A DNA stretch of 64,000 nt from Pantoea sp. Mb-10 (GTDB lineage Bacteria; Pseudomonadota; Gammaproteobacteria; Enterobacterales; Enterobacteriaceae). The DNA lies in NCBI RefSeq assembly GCF_021272205.1, contig NZ_JAJSDX010000011.1, positions 1 to 64,000 of the forward strand. The letters run 5' to 3'. The notes beneath the pieces were generated by a model that did no database searches, had not been told where the DNA came from, and saw only the letters and a list, made by a program, of their open reading frames with translations. The position numbers and the translations under genes were made by a program. Below, in pieces: positions 54,795-64,000 of the stretch (positions are counted from its first letter, which is position 1; each line of letters starts with the position of its first letter).

Positions 54795-55519
54795 CGGGCG
54801 CGGGTTAACGTCGGTGTTGCCTGCTGACGGCGCAGGGCGATCGCCTCGGCGCGCTGCAACAGCAGCTGCACATCCGCTTCATCAATGTCCAACAGTTCGC
54901 CGCTTTCCAGCGCCTGATGGAGATCATCGCGGGTAATGGGCACCGCAAGGGCGATATGTTGTGGCTGACTCTCAGTTGCAGCAGAGTGAGGGTAACGGCG
55001 ACCCGCGATAGCATTAAACAGCAGCGCCAGCAGGGCCAGGCACAGTGAATTAAGCAAGACCGGCGTCACAACGAAGTGATAACCCAACTGCTGCACGCCG
55101 TCACCGCCTAACACCGCCGTGAGCGCAATGGCACCGCTGGGCGGATGCAAACAGCGCAGTTGATACATTGCTAAAAGAGTCAAACCCGCGGCGACCCCAC
55201 ACGCCACAGCCGGATCGGAGACCCACTGCGCAACAGTGACGCCAATCGCTGCGGCAAGCCCATTACCGCCCACAATTGACCACGGCTGGGCCAGCGGGCT
55301 GCTGGGCAAACCAAACAGCAGTACCGCTGAGGCACCCATCGGCGCAACAAACCACAAATTCACTTCGCCCAGCAGCGCATGGCTTACCAAACTGGTGAGC
55401 AGTAATCCCAACCCGGCACCCACGCTGGCAGTTACCCGCTGCCTTTTGGCAACGGGCAGGGGATGCGGCCATAAGCGTGCGCAGAAGGTCCGCGCGACAG
55501 TGAAAAGCGATGTAAACAT
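54791..55519 (-). CDS. HPP family membrane protein
   Basis: 242 residues. Four to five membrane helices with the diagnostic CLHPPSGAIALTAVLGGDGV, and FVAPMGASAVLLFGLPSSPL before it. A soluble C-terminal tail (ITRDDLHQALESGELLDIDE) resembles a partial regulatory domain. Some HPP proteins move nitrite across membranes; whether this one does is unknown. Convergent with the metallophosphoesterase. Confidence 0.88.
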   Translation of the reverse strand: MFTSLFTVARTFCARLWPHPLPVAKRQRVTASVGAGLGLLLTSLVSHALLGEVNLWFVAPMGASAVLLFGLPSSPLAQPWSIVGGNGLAAAIGVTVAQWVSDPAVACGVAAGLTLLAMYQLRCLHPPSGAIALTAVLGGDGVQQLGYHFVVTPVLLNSLCLALLALLFNAIAGRRYPHSAATESQPQHIALAVPITRDDLHQALESGELLDIDEADVQLLLQRAEAIALRRQQATPTLTRAR

Positions 55520-55677
55520 GCAGGAACCACGTGATAGCCAAAAACAGGGGCGCAGATTGTCGCTGATCGTCCGTCACGCCACAAGCTCAAGCTTGGCTCG
55601 CTATCTGTACAGGTAGCGCACGGCGGCTTACCAATCCTTTTGGCATGTTGTATAGTCCGTTTTTTTTCGGAGGAACC

Positions 55678-56559
55678 ATGCTGCCAAACTCATCTACGCG
55701 CCTGAACAAATACATCAGCGAGAGCGGAATCTGCTCGCGCCGTGATGCCGATCGCTATATCGAACAGGGCAATGTTTTTATTAATGGAAAACGGGCCAGC
55801 GTCGGTGCGCAGGTGTTCGCCGGGGATGAGGTCAAAGTTAACGGCCAGCTGATTGAACCGCGTAACGAAGAAGACCTGGTGCTGATTGCGCTGAATAAAC
55901 CGGTGGGGATTGTTACCACCATGGAAGAGGGCGAGCGCGACAACATCGGTGATTTCGTGAATCACAGCAAACGCGTGTTCCCGATTGGGCGTCTGGATAA
56001 AGATTCGCAGGGGCTGATTTTCCTCACCAATCACGGCGATCTGGTGAATAAAATCCTGCGCGCGGGTAACAACCATGAAAAAGAGTATGTGGTCACGGTC
56101 GATAAACCGATCACGGACGAGTTTATCGCGGGCATGGCGGGCGGGGTGCCGATGCTGGGCACTGTCACAAAAAAATGCAAAGTGAAAAAAGAATCTACCT
56201 TTGTGTTTCGCATTATCCTGGTGCAGGGCCTGAACCGCCAAATTCGCCGTATGACCAAGCATTTCGGCTATGAAGTCACCAAGCTGGAACGCACACGCAT
56301 CATGAACGTTAGCCTCAAAGGCATTCCACTGGGTGAGTGGCGCGATCTGACCGATGATGAGCTCATCGAACTGTTTAACCTGATCGAAGACTCGTCGTCC
56401 GAAGATCAAAAAACGCAGAAAGCGCAGGCGAAAAAGAAACCGGCCAGCGCTGCGAAAAAAACCGCGGGCGCGGCGCCACGCGGCGGGGAAAAACCCGCCG
56501 GAAAACCGGCGGGACGCCAGCGCTTTACGCAGCCAGGCCGCAAGAAAAAAGGGCGCTAG
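55678..56559 (+). CDS. rluF: RluF, 23S rRNA pseudouridine synthase
   Basis: 293 residues. N-terminal S4 RNA-binding domain ([20 protein letters not shown]), catalytic Asp in [20 protein letters not shown], and [20 protein letters not shown]. It modifies U2604 of 23S rRNA (and tRNA-Tyr U35 in E. coli). The ATG at 55678 follows GGAGG. The C-terminal 45 residues are a lysine/alanine-rich tail ([20 protein letters not shown]) of variable length in the family. Confidence 0.95.
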   Translation: MLPNSSTRLNKYISESGICSRRDADRYIEQGNVFINGKRASVGAQVFAGDEVKVNGQLIEPRNEEDLVLIALNKPVGIVTTMEEGERDNIGDFVNHSKRVFPIGRLDKDSQGLIFLTNHGDLVNKILRAGNNHEKEYVVTVDKPITDEFIAGMAGGVPMLGTVTKKCKVKKESTFVFRIILVQGLNRQIRRMTKHFGYEVTKLERTRIMNVSLKGIPLGEWRDLTDDELIELFNLIEDSSSEDQKTQKAQAKKKPASAAKKTAGAAPRGGEKPAGKPAGRQRFTQPGRKKKGR

Positions 56560-56595
56560 CGGGCAACGCCCCGCGCGGGCAGACGCGGGAACGCC

Positions 56596-57336
56596 TTATT
56601 TGTCGTTGCCAAAACCCTGTTTTTTCAGCGCGGGCAGCACGTCTGGGAAGTAGATTTTGCTGTAATAGCCGCTGACACTCTCGCTCCAGCTCTCGCCATC
56701 GCTGCGTCCGATGGTTTTCCAGTGCTGTACCATCTCGGCATTGTAATCCGCGATGTGCTGCGTCAGGCCATCTTGTTGATAACGCTCTTCATGACGGAAG
56801 GTCGGCATTGGCAGACGCGGCTTTTGCGCCGCCGGTTGGTCAACGTGACCAATCACCACGCCCGCGACCGGGAAGGTGTATTCTGGCAGATCCAACAAGG
56901 CGATCATTGCCTGCGGATCGCGGCGAATACCGCCAATGGGCACGATACCCAAACCTTCTGAGCGGGCCACGGCCATAATGCTGCCCAGCGCGATCCCCAC
57001 GTCTGTGGCACCGGACACAATGCTCTCAATGCTCTGCTGCGCCACCTGCTGTTGATCAATCGCGTTCATTGCCAGGCGAGATTTGTGCATATCCAGGACC
57101 AGCGTAATAAACACCGCACCTTTGGCAATCCACGGTTGTCCACCGGCAATCTGCGCAATCTCAGCGCGCTTGGCGGCGTCACGTGTGACCACAAGAGACA
57201 CCTGCTGTGAGTTCACCGAGGTGGGCGCGCGGTAAGCGGCCTCAATAATGCGGTCCAGCGCCGCGTCATCAACGGGCTGGTCGGTAAAGCTGCGCTCGCT
57301 TTTGTGCGAGGTAAAAATATCGATGAATGATTGCAT
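56596..57336 (-). CDS. NADPH-dependent FMN nitroreductase, NfsA-like
   Basis: 246 residues of the oxygen-insensitive nitroreductase / flavin reductase family. N-terminal HKSERSFTDQPVDDAALDRI, FMN-binding YRAPTSVNSQQVSLVV, IMAVARSEGLGIVPIGGIRR and a C-terminal arm with FRHEERYQQDGL. Reduces quinones or nitro-aromatics. AGGAGG ribosome-binding site. The E. coli NfsA has 240 residues, but an assignment within the family would need a tree. Confidence 0.88.
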   Translation of the reverse strand: MQSFIDIFTSHKSERSFTDQPVDDAALDRIIEAAYRAPTSVNSQQVSLVVTRDAAKRAEIAQIAGGQPWIAKGAVFITLVLDMHKSRLAMNAIDQQQVAQQSIESIVSGATDVGIALGSIMAVARSEGLGIVPIGGIRRDPQAMIALLDLPEYTFPVAGVVIGHVDQPAAQKPRLPMPTFRHEERYQQDGLTQHIADYNAEMVQHWKTIGRSDGESWSESVSGYYSKIYFPDVLPALKKQGFGNDK

Positions 57337-57458
57337 GGAACCTCCTGATTGGGAGGCAAAGGTTAGCAGAGAGCGGACGCGGATGACTTAACCGTTATTG
57401 CCATCCGCAACTGATTATTTTGTATGAATTTTCCACACAGGCATGTGCCCGCGTAGTC

Positions 57459-57481
57459 GGGAAGGCCGCAGGCCTTCCCGC
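57459..57481 (-). terminator. Hairpin after curA
   Basis: GGGAAGGCC/GGCCTTCCC (9-bp stem, 3-base loop) just past the curA stop at 57486. No T-run. Confidence 0.6.
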
Positions 57482-57485
57482 ACCG

Positions 57486-58517
57486 TTAATCGCTGACTTT
57501 CACGACCGTTTTGCCAAAGTTTTTGCCTTTTAGCATGTCGAAAAACGCCTGCGGCGCGTTCTCCAGTCCTTCGATCATGTGTTCGCGGTAGTGGATTTTC
57601 TCTTGCTCCACCAGCGGCGTCATGGCCTTGAGGAATTCTGGATAGCGATCGCCATAATCCTGGAAAATAATGAACCCTTGCATCCGAATGCGGCGTTTCA
57701 GCAGGCCGCCCAGCAGCCACGGCGTGCGATCCGGGCCGTCTGGCAAACTGTCACCGCTGTTGTACGAGGAGACAAGGCCACAAATCGGGACGCGCGCAGC
57801 GGTATTGAGCAGCGGAAAGACCGCATCAAACACCTTGCCACCCACGTTTTCATAGTAGATATCGATGCCGTCCGGGCACGCTGCCGCTAGCTGCTCGGCA
57901 AAATCATCACGGTGGTGATCAAGACACGCCGAGAATCCTAGCTTCTCAATGGCATAGCGGCACTTCTCTTCGCCGCCTGCCACGCCCACGACGCGGCAGC
58001 TATGTAGCTTGCCCAACTGACCAACGGTTGCGCCCACCGGTCCGGTCGCCGCTGCAACGACCAAGGTTTCTCCCTGTTTCGGCTGGCCGATATCCATCAG
58101 ACCCATATAGGCGGTAAAACCCGGCATGCCTAAAATGCCCAACGCCCATGAGGGATGCGCAAGGTTGCCAAGTTTACTGACCTCTTTGCCATCCGAAAGG
58201 GCATAGCTCTGCCAGCCGCTGGCCGACAGCACCCAATCGCCGGTTTTGAAGTCCGGATGCTTCGACTCTTCCACCTGACATACCGTGCCGCCCACCATGG
58301 GTTTATCGAGCTCAGCGGGCGCGGCGTAGGATTTGCTGTCATCCATGCGTCCGCGCATGTAAGGATCGAGCGACAAATACACGGTACGCAGCAGCATTTC
58401 GCCGTCTTTCACCTCGGGCATAGGCTGTTCCACCAGGCGAAAATTCTCTTTAACCGGCTCGCCTTTCGGGCGTGAAGCCAGCAGCCAGGCTTTATTTGTC
58501 TTGGGTGATTGCGTCAT
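57486..58517 (-). CDS. curA: CurA, NADPH-dependent curcumin/enone reductase
   Basis: 343 residues of the zinc-free medium-chain dehydrogenase family. The N-terminus (TNKAWLLASRPKGEPVKENF), LSLDPYMRGRMDDSKSYAAP and the nucleotide-binding AAATGPVGATVGQLGKLHSC are typical. Reduces carbon-carbon double bonds of enones such as curcumin. The ATG at 58517 matches the family; six extra codons upstream lack a ribosome-binding site. Confidence 0.93.
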   Translation of the reverse strand: MTQSPKTNKAWLLASRPKGEPVKENFRLVEQPMPEVKDGEMLLRTVYLSLDPYMRGRMDDSKSYAAPAELDKPMVGGTVCQVEESKHPDFKTGDWVLSASGWQSYALSDGKEVSKLGNLAHPSWALGILGMPGFTAYMGLMDIGQPKQGETLVVAAATGPVGATVGQLGKLHSCRVVGVAGGEEKCRYAIEKLGFSACLDHHRDDFAEQLAAACPDGIDIYYENVGGKVFDAVFPLLNTAARVPICGLVSSYNSGDSLPDGPDRTPWLLGGLLKRRIRMQGFIIFQDYGDRYPEFLKAMTPLVEQEKIHYREHMIEGLENAPQAFFDMLKGKNFGKTVVKVSD

Positions 58518-58623
58518 CGTGTGACCTCCATACATCGAGTAAAGAGGGAAGTGTAGTCAACTTCGCGCTGTCTGGTTTCATTACATCGCCAAGCTTATTC
58601 GAAATCGGGCAGGCTTGTAGTGT

Positions 58624-58685
58624 GCAACATATTTTGTTGCTATATAATAACCAAGAGCATTTAATAATAGCTTTGTTGCTATATA
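58624..58685. promoter_or_regulatory. hipBA promoter region with repeated candidate HipB sites
   Basis: TTTGTTGCTATATA occurs twice, at 58633-58646 and 58672-58685, 39 bases apart. The first copy also overlaps a palindrome GCAACA-N5-TGTTGC (58624-58640). Repeated sites before a HipB-type gene are the expected targets for autorepression. Confidence 0.55.
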
Positions 58686-58706
58686 TCATCAAAAAGTGAG
58701 GGCGTG

Positions 58707-58958
58707 ATGTTACCGGGTTTGCAAGCTATCGGCGTGACCTGTCAGCAAACGCGCAAAGCCAAGGGGTGGACCCAAGCGGCGGCGGCCAGCCAGGCAGGGG
58801 TAAATCGCAGCGTGATTTCGCAAATTGAAACTGGACAGTACAGCGGATCGTTAAAAGCGCTCACGCTCTATTTAACGGCACTTGAATTGCAGCTTACGGT
58901 GCACCCCCTTGGCCTACCGCAGTGGGATCAGCTGGAGACACTGTTTAACGATGATTGA
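58707..58958 (+). CDS. hipB: HipB-like XRE antitoxin
   Basis: 83 residues with a Cro/CI-type helix-turn-helix: TRKAKGWTQAAAASQAGVNR then SVISQIETGQY, and a short C-terminus (LETLFNDD). Binds DNA to repress the operon and sequesters the HipA-like toxin. It overlaps hipA by 8 bases. The ATG at 58707 follows a GTGAGGG site. Confidence 0.88.
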   Translation: MLPGLQAIGVTCQQTRKAKGWTQAAAASQAGVNRSVISQIETGQYSGSLKALTLYLTALELQLTVHPLGLPQWDQLETLFNDD

Positions 58959-60231
58959 TCTTAACCAACTTGCACAGCCCCTTCGCACCCTCGACGTCAC
59001 GGTCGGGGGTGCCTACAGTGGACGGCTATTACATGAGCACGGCAGTTATAATTTCAGCTATGGGGCAGGGGACGCAGCGGCCGTTTCACTCACCATGCAG
59101 CCGTTCAACCGTCTCAGCTACAACGCAGGTCGCCTGCTGCCGATTTTTGAAATGAACATTCCAGAAGGCTACGTGCGCTATCATATCTCAGAGCGCCTGC
59201 GCCGCTACGTTTCTACTATCAACGACATGTTATTTCTGGCGCTACAGCATGAGACAGGCATCGGCGCCCTTTCTTACAAAAGCGCCCTTGCGCTGCCGCC
59301 AGCGGGTCCCGAAAAACTCGAGGAACTGCTGCGTTGGGACCACAAAGAGAGCGCCTTTCAGTATCTGCTTAACAAATATCTGCTTCAGACATCCATTTCT
59401 GGCGTGCAGCCAAAAGTCATGGTGAGTACCGAAAATCGCGGAACCTTGCTTTATCCGAATCTGATCGCGAAAACCGGAGATGAAGAGTTTCCCCGTTTGG
59501 CGGAAAATGAATTTGTCTGCATGTCGCTGGCGCGCGCCTGCGGCCTACCTGTGGCAGATTTTTGGCTCTCGGATAACAAAGAGCTGTTTATTATGGAACG
59601 CTTCGATATTCAGCAAAATACGCGGCTCGCGATGGAGGATTTTTGCGTATTGTCGGGCAGACATGCCGAGCACAAATACAGCGGATCTTATGAAACCGGT
59701 GCGAAGATCGTCAGCCTGTTTACACGCGATCATGCCCAGATCGATCGCTACTGGCGCTATGTGTTATTCAGCTGCATGGTTGGCAATGGTGATGCGCACT
59801 TGAAAAATTTCGCCTTGCTTTACAGCGATACGACAAGACAAAACCCTGTGCTTTCGCCACTGTATGATGTGGTAAACACGCAAATTTATCCCAGCACGGA
59901 CAACCAGCTTGCGCTCAAACTGAACCGGCAGAAAGCATTTCCCAACCGGGACACGCTACTGAAGTTTGCACGCGAGTTAAAAATCGTTAAGCCGCTGCAG
60001 GTGATGGAGCAGTTCGCCGATATCCTGACCGATCACCTTTACAGCAGCGAACTGTTTCAGGGATTTCCGACGCTACGCCAGGCGATTGCGCAGTCGTTGG
60101 CGCGCTGTATGGCCACCAATAACCTGTTTCTGACCACTGACGTGAACGACCTAAAAAGCGTAAAACGGACCGATTGCTGTGAGCACCACGCACGCGGAGC
60201 AACCCAGCTACGCGCTCGATGGAACGCATAG
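58951..60231 (+). CDS. hipA: HipA-family Ser/Thr kinase toxin
   Basis: 426 residues. Gly-rich loop TSISGVQPKVMV (about residue 150), catalytic MVGNGDAHLKNFAL (about 280) and the metal-binding Asp in LSPLYDVVNTQ. HipA phosphorylates a translation factor such as GltX and halts growth. The N-terminal subdomain (DVTVGGAYSGRLLHEHGSYN) is shorter than usual but present. All kinase motifs are intact, so the toxin is probably active. C-terminal residues after LKSVKRTDCC are atypical and may be run-on. The ATG at 58951 overlaps hipB. Confidence 0.9.
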   Translation: MIDLNQLAQPLRTLDVTVGGAYSGRLLHEHGSYNFSYGAGDAAAVSLTMQPFNRLSYNAGRLLPIFEMNIPEGYVRYHISERLRRYVSTINDMLFLALQHETGIGALSYKSALALPPAGPEKLEELLRWDHKESAFQYLLNKYLLQTSISGVQPKVMVSTENRGTLLYPNLIAKTGDEEFPRLAENEFVCMSLARACGLPVADFWLSDNKELFIMERFDIQQNTRLAMEDFCVLSGRHAEHKYSGSYETGAKIVSLFTRDHAQIDRYWRYVLFSCMVGNGDAHLKNFALLYSDTTRQNPVLSPLYDVVNTQIYPSTDNQLALKLNRQKAFPNRDTLLKFARELKIVKPLQVMEQFADILTDHLYSSELFQGFPTLRQAIAQSLARCMATNNLFLTTDVNDLKSVKRTDCCEHHARGATQLRARWNA

Positions 60232-60550
60232 CAAGGACAAGGGCTGCACGAAATCTTTTTATGGAGCCGGAGGGAAACAGCTAGGCCGGTGAGGAAATGT
60301 GATCTACAACACATTTGCTAAGCTGATGCGCCTGCCTGTGTGCGCGGCCTGCCTATGCTGAGCGCGGCCGTTTTTCCCCTGAGTGCACGGTTTATCCCAT
60401 TAGCATGACTGAACAATTCTCGCTTGCGCAATTGCGCGGCTAAATCATTATTTTTGATGCTGAAACAATTTGACGCAGTTGTCAGCGTGAGGCGGTGACG
60501 TATTCTGGCAGGATACGCGGCACTTACCGCTTTGCGATTGTGTCCGCCTC
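60232..60550. promoter_or_regulatory. Regulatory stretch before the FUSC gene
   Basis: No gene. A CRP-like site TGTGA-TCTACA-ACACA at 60298-60313 lies within the perfect inverted repeat AAATGTG/CACATTT. A 12-bp perfect palindrome GCGCAATTGCGC lies at 60426-60437. Both are candidate operators for the FUSC gene downstream; no regulator gene is adjacent. Confidence 0.4.
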
Positions 60551-62656
60551 ATGCCGTGGTTTTCAAAAAACGCCGTTGTTTTTGCTGTAAAAACCTGTTT
60601 GGCCGCCTTTCTGGCACTCTACTTTGCTTTAGAACTTAATTTGGATAAACCCGCTTGGGCGATCACCACGGTGTTCATCGCCTCGCAGCTCTATTCGGCT
60701 TCCACCATCTCGAAATCGCTTTTTCGCCTGATGGGGACACTGCTGGGCGGCGTTTTTATTTTTCTCCTTTTCCCGCTCACGGTGGCGCATCCTCTGCTGT
60801 TTAGCCTGCTCATTTCTGGCTGGGTGAGCCTGTGTCTTTATCTGTCCCTGCATGACCGCACGCCAAAGAGTTACGTATTTATGCTGGCAGGCTACAGCGC
60901 GGCGATCATGGGCTTTCCCGACGTCACCACGCCTCTGAACATCACCAGCACCGTGCTCTCGCGCATCGAAGAGATCGCCGTGGGCACGATATGCAGCAGC
61001 CTGGTGCATGCGCTGTTGTTTCCGGTTTCGATGCGTCGCTTACTCGAACAGAGCGTTAGCCAGTGGTATCAGAACGCGCGTCTGATGATGAACGATCTGT
61101 TGTCTAGCGCGCCGTTACCGCAGCGCGACGCGATTTTGACGCACATGGCCACCAATCCACAGCAGGTCGAAACGCTCATTACCCACTGCGTGTATGAAGG
61201 CGATGCGGCACGTCGCCTGATCCGTTTGGTGAGCGTACAGTATCAGCATCTGTCTTATCTCATTCCGACGCTGACGGCGATTGAAATGCGGTTACAGCGT
61301 CTGGCGGTGCGACAGATCGCCTTTCCCGACAGCGTGGCCGTGACTTTCCGTCTGTTTCTTCACTGGCTGAACGAAGGCGAGGCGCCGGGCGACGTTAGCG
61401 GCATTCAGCTCGAACTGCGTCGCTGCCAGCAGACGCTGCGCACCGCGTGGCGCAGCGATGAACTCGACAGCGAACGCTGTTTGCTTTTTACCGGATTGCT
61501 GGAGCGCATGGCGGATTTTGTGCGTATTGCCAATGCGTATCAAAGCGTCGGCGCGTTAGTCAGCGATCTCTCTGGCGACACCACGCCCGCACGCGGCAAC
61601 CGCACACACCGTTTTTATGACAAAGGGCTGATCCGACTCTCGGCGCTGACGGCTTTTGCGGCGGTGTTTGGCAGCTGCCTGTTGTGGATGCTTACCGGCT
61701 GGCGCGATGGGGCAGCGGCACCGGTGATGGCGGCGATCCTGAGCTCGCTGTTTGCCAGTCTGGATACACCGCTGACTTCCATGAAACTGTTTGTGCGCGG
61801 CGTCCTGGTTGCCATTGCGATAAGCGTTGTTTACGTGGCGCTCCTGCTGCCGCAGGCGACCTCGTTTGAGGCGCTCATCCTCTGTCTTCTGCCCGGTTTG
61901 TTTGTGCTTGCGCTAATGATTGCGCGTCCGACCACCAACATGATCGGCATTAGCGTCGCGATCCAAATTCCGGGATTAATTGGCCTGGGACATCACTTCA
62001 CGCCCGACTTAGTGCTGCTGGTCAATAACGCGTTTGCTTCGCTGGCAGGGGTGATGGTCGCCGTAACGGTCACCGTACTGCTGCGTAATAAACGTCCCTC
62101 CTGGACGGCGCGGCGCGCGGTGCGGCAGGGCATTCGGGTGCTGCTACGCTTCATCAAAGAGACCGAGCGACATCGGGTGACGCTGTCAGGACGTCAGCGT
62201 TTTATTGGCTTGATGTTGGACAAAATCAATGTGGTGCTGCCGCGCCTGCATCTCGATCCACAATCGGACATGCGCTCCGCCAGTCTGCTGTTGACGGAGG
62301 TCTGGCTTGGTGTAAACAGTTTTGATTATTACGCACGCCATCACGCATTGTTAGCGCAGTATCAGGTGGACAGCGGACAGATGTATCACGAATTGGCACT
62401 GTTTCTAAAACGTCGCCTAAAGCTGCTGGACGCGCCGCCGCACGTCGACCTGTTGGACGAGATCAATTCGTTGATGCTGTTGCTGGAATACGTGGCGCGT
62501 CGCGATGAGCGTCTGCTGCCAGCGCTGCTGTACCTCTATAATATGCGGCTGCATCTCTTTCCGGAACAAGGCTGGCCGCAGCCCACGGCGCGCCAGCGCG
62601 AGCAGCTCCAGTATCAGGATTATCGGCAGCGCGCCTGGCAGCCGTACTCACTCTAG
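60551..62656 (+). CDS. FUSC-family transporter, AaeB-like
   Basis: 701 residues. Two blocks of about five to six membrane helices (first FAVKTCLAAFLALYFALELN, second about residues 365-510, LSALTAFAAVFGSCLLWMLT) are separated by a soluble domain of about 200 residues, the layout of AaeB/YccS fusaric-acid-resistance proteins. LNLDKPAWAITTVFIASQLY is characteristic of AaeB. Likely exports aromatic carboxylic acids. No AaeA-type adaptor gene is adjacent. Weak ribosome-binding site. Confidence 0.88.
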   Translation: MPWFSKNAVVFAVKTCLAAFLALYFALELNLDKPAWAITTVFIASQLYSASTISKSLFRLMGTLLGGVFIFLLFPLTVAHPLLFSLLISGWVSLCLYLSLHDRTPKSYVFMLAGYSAAIMGFPDVTTPLNITSTVLSRIEEIAVGTICSSLVHALLFPVSMRRLLEQSVSQWYQNARLMMNDLLSSAPLPQRDAILTHMATNPQQVETLITHCVYEGDAARRLIRLVSVQYQHLSYLIPTLTAIEMRLQRLAVRQIAFPDSVAVTFRLFLHWLNEGEAPGDVSGIQLELRRCQQTLRTAWRSDELDSERCLLFTGLLERMADFVRIANAYQSVGALVSDLSGDTTPARGNRTHRFYDKGLIRLSALTAFAAVFGSCLLWMLTGWRDGAAAPVMAAILSSLFASLDTPLTSMKLFVRGVLVAIAISVVYVALLLPQATSFEALILCLLPGLFVLALMIARPTTNMIGISVAIQIPGLIGLGHHFTPDLVLLVNNAFASLAGVMVAVTVTVLLRNKRPSWTARRAVRQGIRVLLRFIKETERHRVTLSGRQRFIGLMLDKINVVLPRLHLDPQSDMRSASLLLTEVWLGVNSFDYYARHHALLAQYQVDSGQMYHELALFLKRRLKLLDAPPHVDLLDEINSLMLLLEYVARRDERLLPALLYLYNMRLHLFPEQGWPQPTARQREQLQYQDYRQRAWQPYSL

Positions 62657-62726
62657 CCGCTGCGCAAGCGAATCAGGCTCTATACTGAACGCTCTGACGA
62701 CACGCTGTGAGCGAGGAAAAACCACA

Positions 62727-63278
62727 ATGATGAACCTTAAACGCGCGCTGCTGCTGGCAATGCTGCCGGGGAGCGTGCTGGCCGCGCCGCCTTTTACACT
62801 CCACTCCTCCGATTTCAACGACGGCGGCCTGCTCGAGGCGCGCTTTGCCGGCAATAAAGCGGGCAATCCAGCGTGCAGCGGTGAGAACGTCTCGCCCGCA
62901 CTAAGCTGGTCCAACGTGCCTGCCGGCACGCAGAGTTTCGCACTGCTCATGACCGACCCGGTCGGCGCAAAGGGGCTCGGCGTCACCCACATGGTGGCGT
63001 ATAACATCGCCGCTACTCGCAGCCACTTTGCGCAGGGGGAGCTTACGCAGGGCGCTGGCTATACGGGCGGCAAAAACAGCCCCGGTACCACGCACTATTA
63101 CGGGCCTTGTCCACCCTTGGGCAGCGGCATGCACCACTATAATTTTGTGCTCATTGCTACCGATCTGCCGGTGAACCAGCTGCCGGCAGGCCTGACGCAC
63201 GACGATCTGATTGCGCGTTTAAAAGGACACGCGTTGGCCGGTGCCACGATCGTGGGCCGCTTTACCAACGACAAATAG
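62727..63278 (+). CDS. Secreted YbhB/YbcL-type PEBP protein
   Basis: 183 residues from the ATG at 62727 (GAGGAAAAA site). Signal peptide RALLLAMLPGSVLAAPP; then the phosphatidylethanolamine-binding / Raf-kinase-inhibitor-like fold: NVSPALSWSNVPAGTQSFAL, LLMTDPVG and YYGPCPPLGSGMHHYNFVLI. Ligand unknown. Probably periplasmic. Confidence 0.92.
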   Translation: MMNLKRALLLAMLPGSVLAAPPFTLHSSDFNDGGLLEARFAGNKAGNPACSGENVSPALSWSNVPAGTQSFALLMTDPVGAKGLGVTHMVAYNIAATRSHFAQGELTQGAGYTGGKNSPGTTHYYGPCPPLGSGMHHYNFVLIATDLPVNQLPAGLTHDDLIARLKGHALAGATIVGRFTNDK

Positions 63279-63295
63279 CGGCACGCGTGACAACG

Positions 63296-64000
63296 TCACT
63301 CAACCGGAAAGCGCGAGCGCGCCAGCGTGCCGCGCTTATCCAGCGGTCGTACTGCCAGCCAAAGCAGCGCGGTCGCCACCCAGCCCACCAACCACGAAAC
63401 ATCGTTGCCAGCAAACAGCCAGGTCAGAGAACCGTGGTGCAACGGGTTATCAATGAACGGCAGCTGAATCAACACGCCGAGCAGGTAAACGCCGATGCCC
63501 AGCTTATTCCAGCGGCCGTAGCGCCCATCAGGCTGCGACAGTGCAGGCACATCCACGTGACCGCGCGTCACGCAATAAAAATCCGTAAGGCTAATGGCAC
63601 TCCACGGCACGAAAAACGCCAATAAGAACAGCAAAAAATGGGTAAACGACTTGAGAAAAGCCGGCTCGCTCAACAGCGCGATGATGCAGGAGTTCGCCAC
63701 CATCAGTACCACAAAGCCGAGTCGGCTGGCGCGCCCGATGGCAGTTTGCTGGCGAAAACCTGAAACAATCGTGGAGAGCGACATAAAGCTGCCGTAAGCG
63801 TTGAGGGTGGTAAAGGTAATTTTTCCAAAGCAGATAGCGAAATAGATCACCATGGCCAGCGCGGGCGTGCTGCCGAGCCCAACAATATAGCCCACCTCGT
63901 TACCGGCAAACGCGCTGCCTGCCAGCGCAGCGGCGATCACGCCCAGCGTCATGGAGGCTTGGGTGCCGAGCACCGTCCCCAAAAATACCGCGCTAAAAAC
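63296..64000 (-). CDS. NCS1-type nucleobase:cation symporter, cut by the window end
   Basis: About 235 C-terminal residues; the frame stays open past 64000, so the start is outside. Features: FLGTVLGTQASMTLGVIAAA, FGKITFTTLNAYGSFMSLST and PWSAISLTDFYCVTRGHVDV, which resemble the second half of purine/cytosine permeases (CodB/PucI group). Carries nucleobases or related compounds inward. It converges with the PEBP gene, 18 bases away. Confidence 0.85.
   Translation of the reverse strand, partial: VFSAVFLGTVLGTQASMTLGVIAAALAGSAFAGNEVGYIVGLGSTPALAMVIYFAICFGKITFTTLNAYGSFMSLSTIVSGFRQQTAIGRASRLGFVVLMVANSCIIALLSEPAFLKSFTHFLLFLLAFFVPWSAISLTDFYCVTRGHVDVPALSQPDGRYGRWNKLGIGVYLLGVLIQLPFIDNPLHHGSLTWLFAGNDVSWLVGWVATALLWLAVRPLDKRGTLARSRFPVE

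Overview
The window looks like part of a genome from the Enterobacterales, most likely Pantoea or a close Erwiniaceae relative. This rests on the complete pqqABCDEF operon next to an M19 dipeptidase, enterobacterial yaiL, rluF, curA and uxu/exu genes, and CRP-, LexA- and PhoB-like sites of enterobacterial type. The genus is inferred and was not checked against a database. No rRNA, tRNA or CRISPR array was seen.

Layout. 1-4129 reads as a mobile or island segment: a 5'-cut umuC, a small unknown gene, two AT-rich membrane-protein genes, an orphan second pqqA and a truncated TonB-dependent receptor. 4334-7198 holds a beta-hydroxyacid dehydrogenase, yaiL and the dipeptidase. 7347-12866 is pqqABCDEF. 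13251-17699 holds small exported proteins, a decayed stretch, and a TetR/MFS/alpha-beta hydrolase module. 18213-23046 is a catabolic operon: PfkA-like kinase, ascorbate-type PTS IIB/IIC/IIA, class II aldolase, a small helical protein and a P-loop protein. 23253-25906 holds an MBL hydrolase, a DUF2231 membrane protein and a PQQ-type sugar dehydrogenase lipoprotein. 25921-26424 is a compact SOS-type toxin/antisense RNA locus resembling tisB/istR. 26452-35470 is a glucuronate regulon (uxuR, uxaC, uxuB, uxuA, divergent exuT and a GH31 glycosidase). 35697-41254 holds a hexapeptide transferase, an ACS-type MFS, a long non-coding repeat, katA and a racemase-like gene. 41395-48417 is an RND efflux operon with two convergent tetR genes. 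A second copy of the long repeat covers 48486-49628. 49731-54794 is a PhoB-box-preceded Ugp-like ABC operon ending in a metallophosphoesterase. 54791-64000 holds HPP, rluF, an NfsA-like reductase, curA, hipBA, an AaeB-like FUSC protein, a PEBP and a cut NCS1 permease.

How the genes work together. The PQQ operon supplies the cofactor that the sugar dehydrogenase may use, and the orphan pqqA would add precursor peptide. The uxu/exu/GH31 block takes in and degrades hexuronates or hexuronides. The Ugp-like block probably scavenges organophosphate under phosphate starvation.

The three most interesting signals are: (1) a 29-residue TisB-like gene with a LexA-like box and a divergent small RNA whose predicted 5' end is perfectly complementary over 18 nt to the toxin leader; (2) an orphan pqqA that keeps the protein sequence while most differences are silent; (3) a dispersed 1.2-kb non-coding inverted-repeat element present in two full copies and one half copy.
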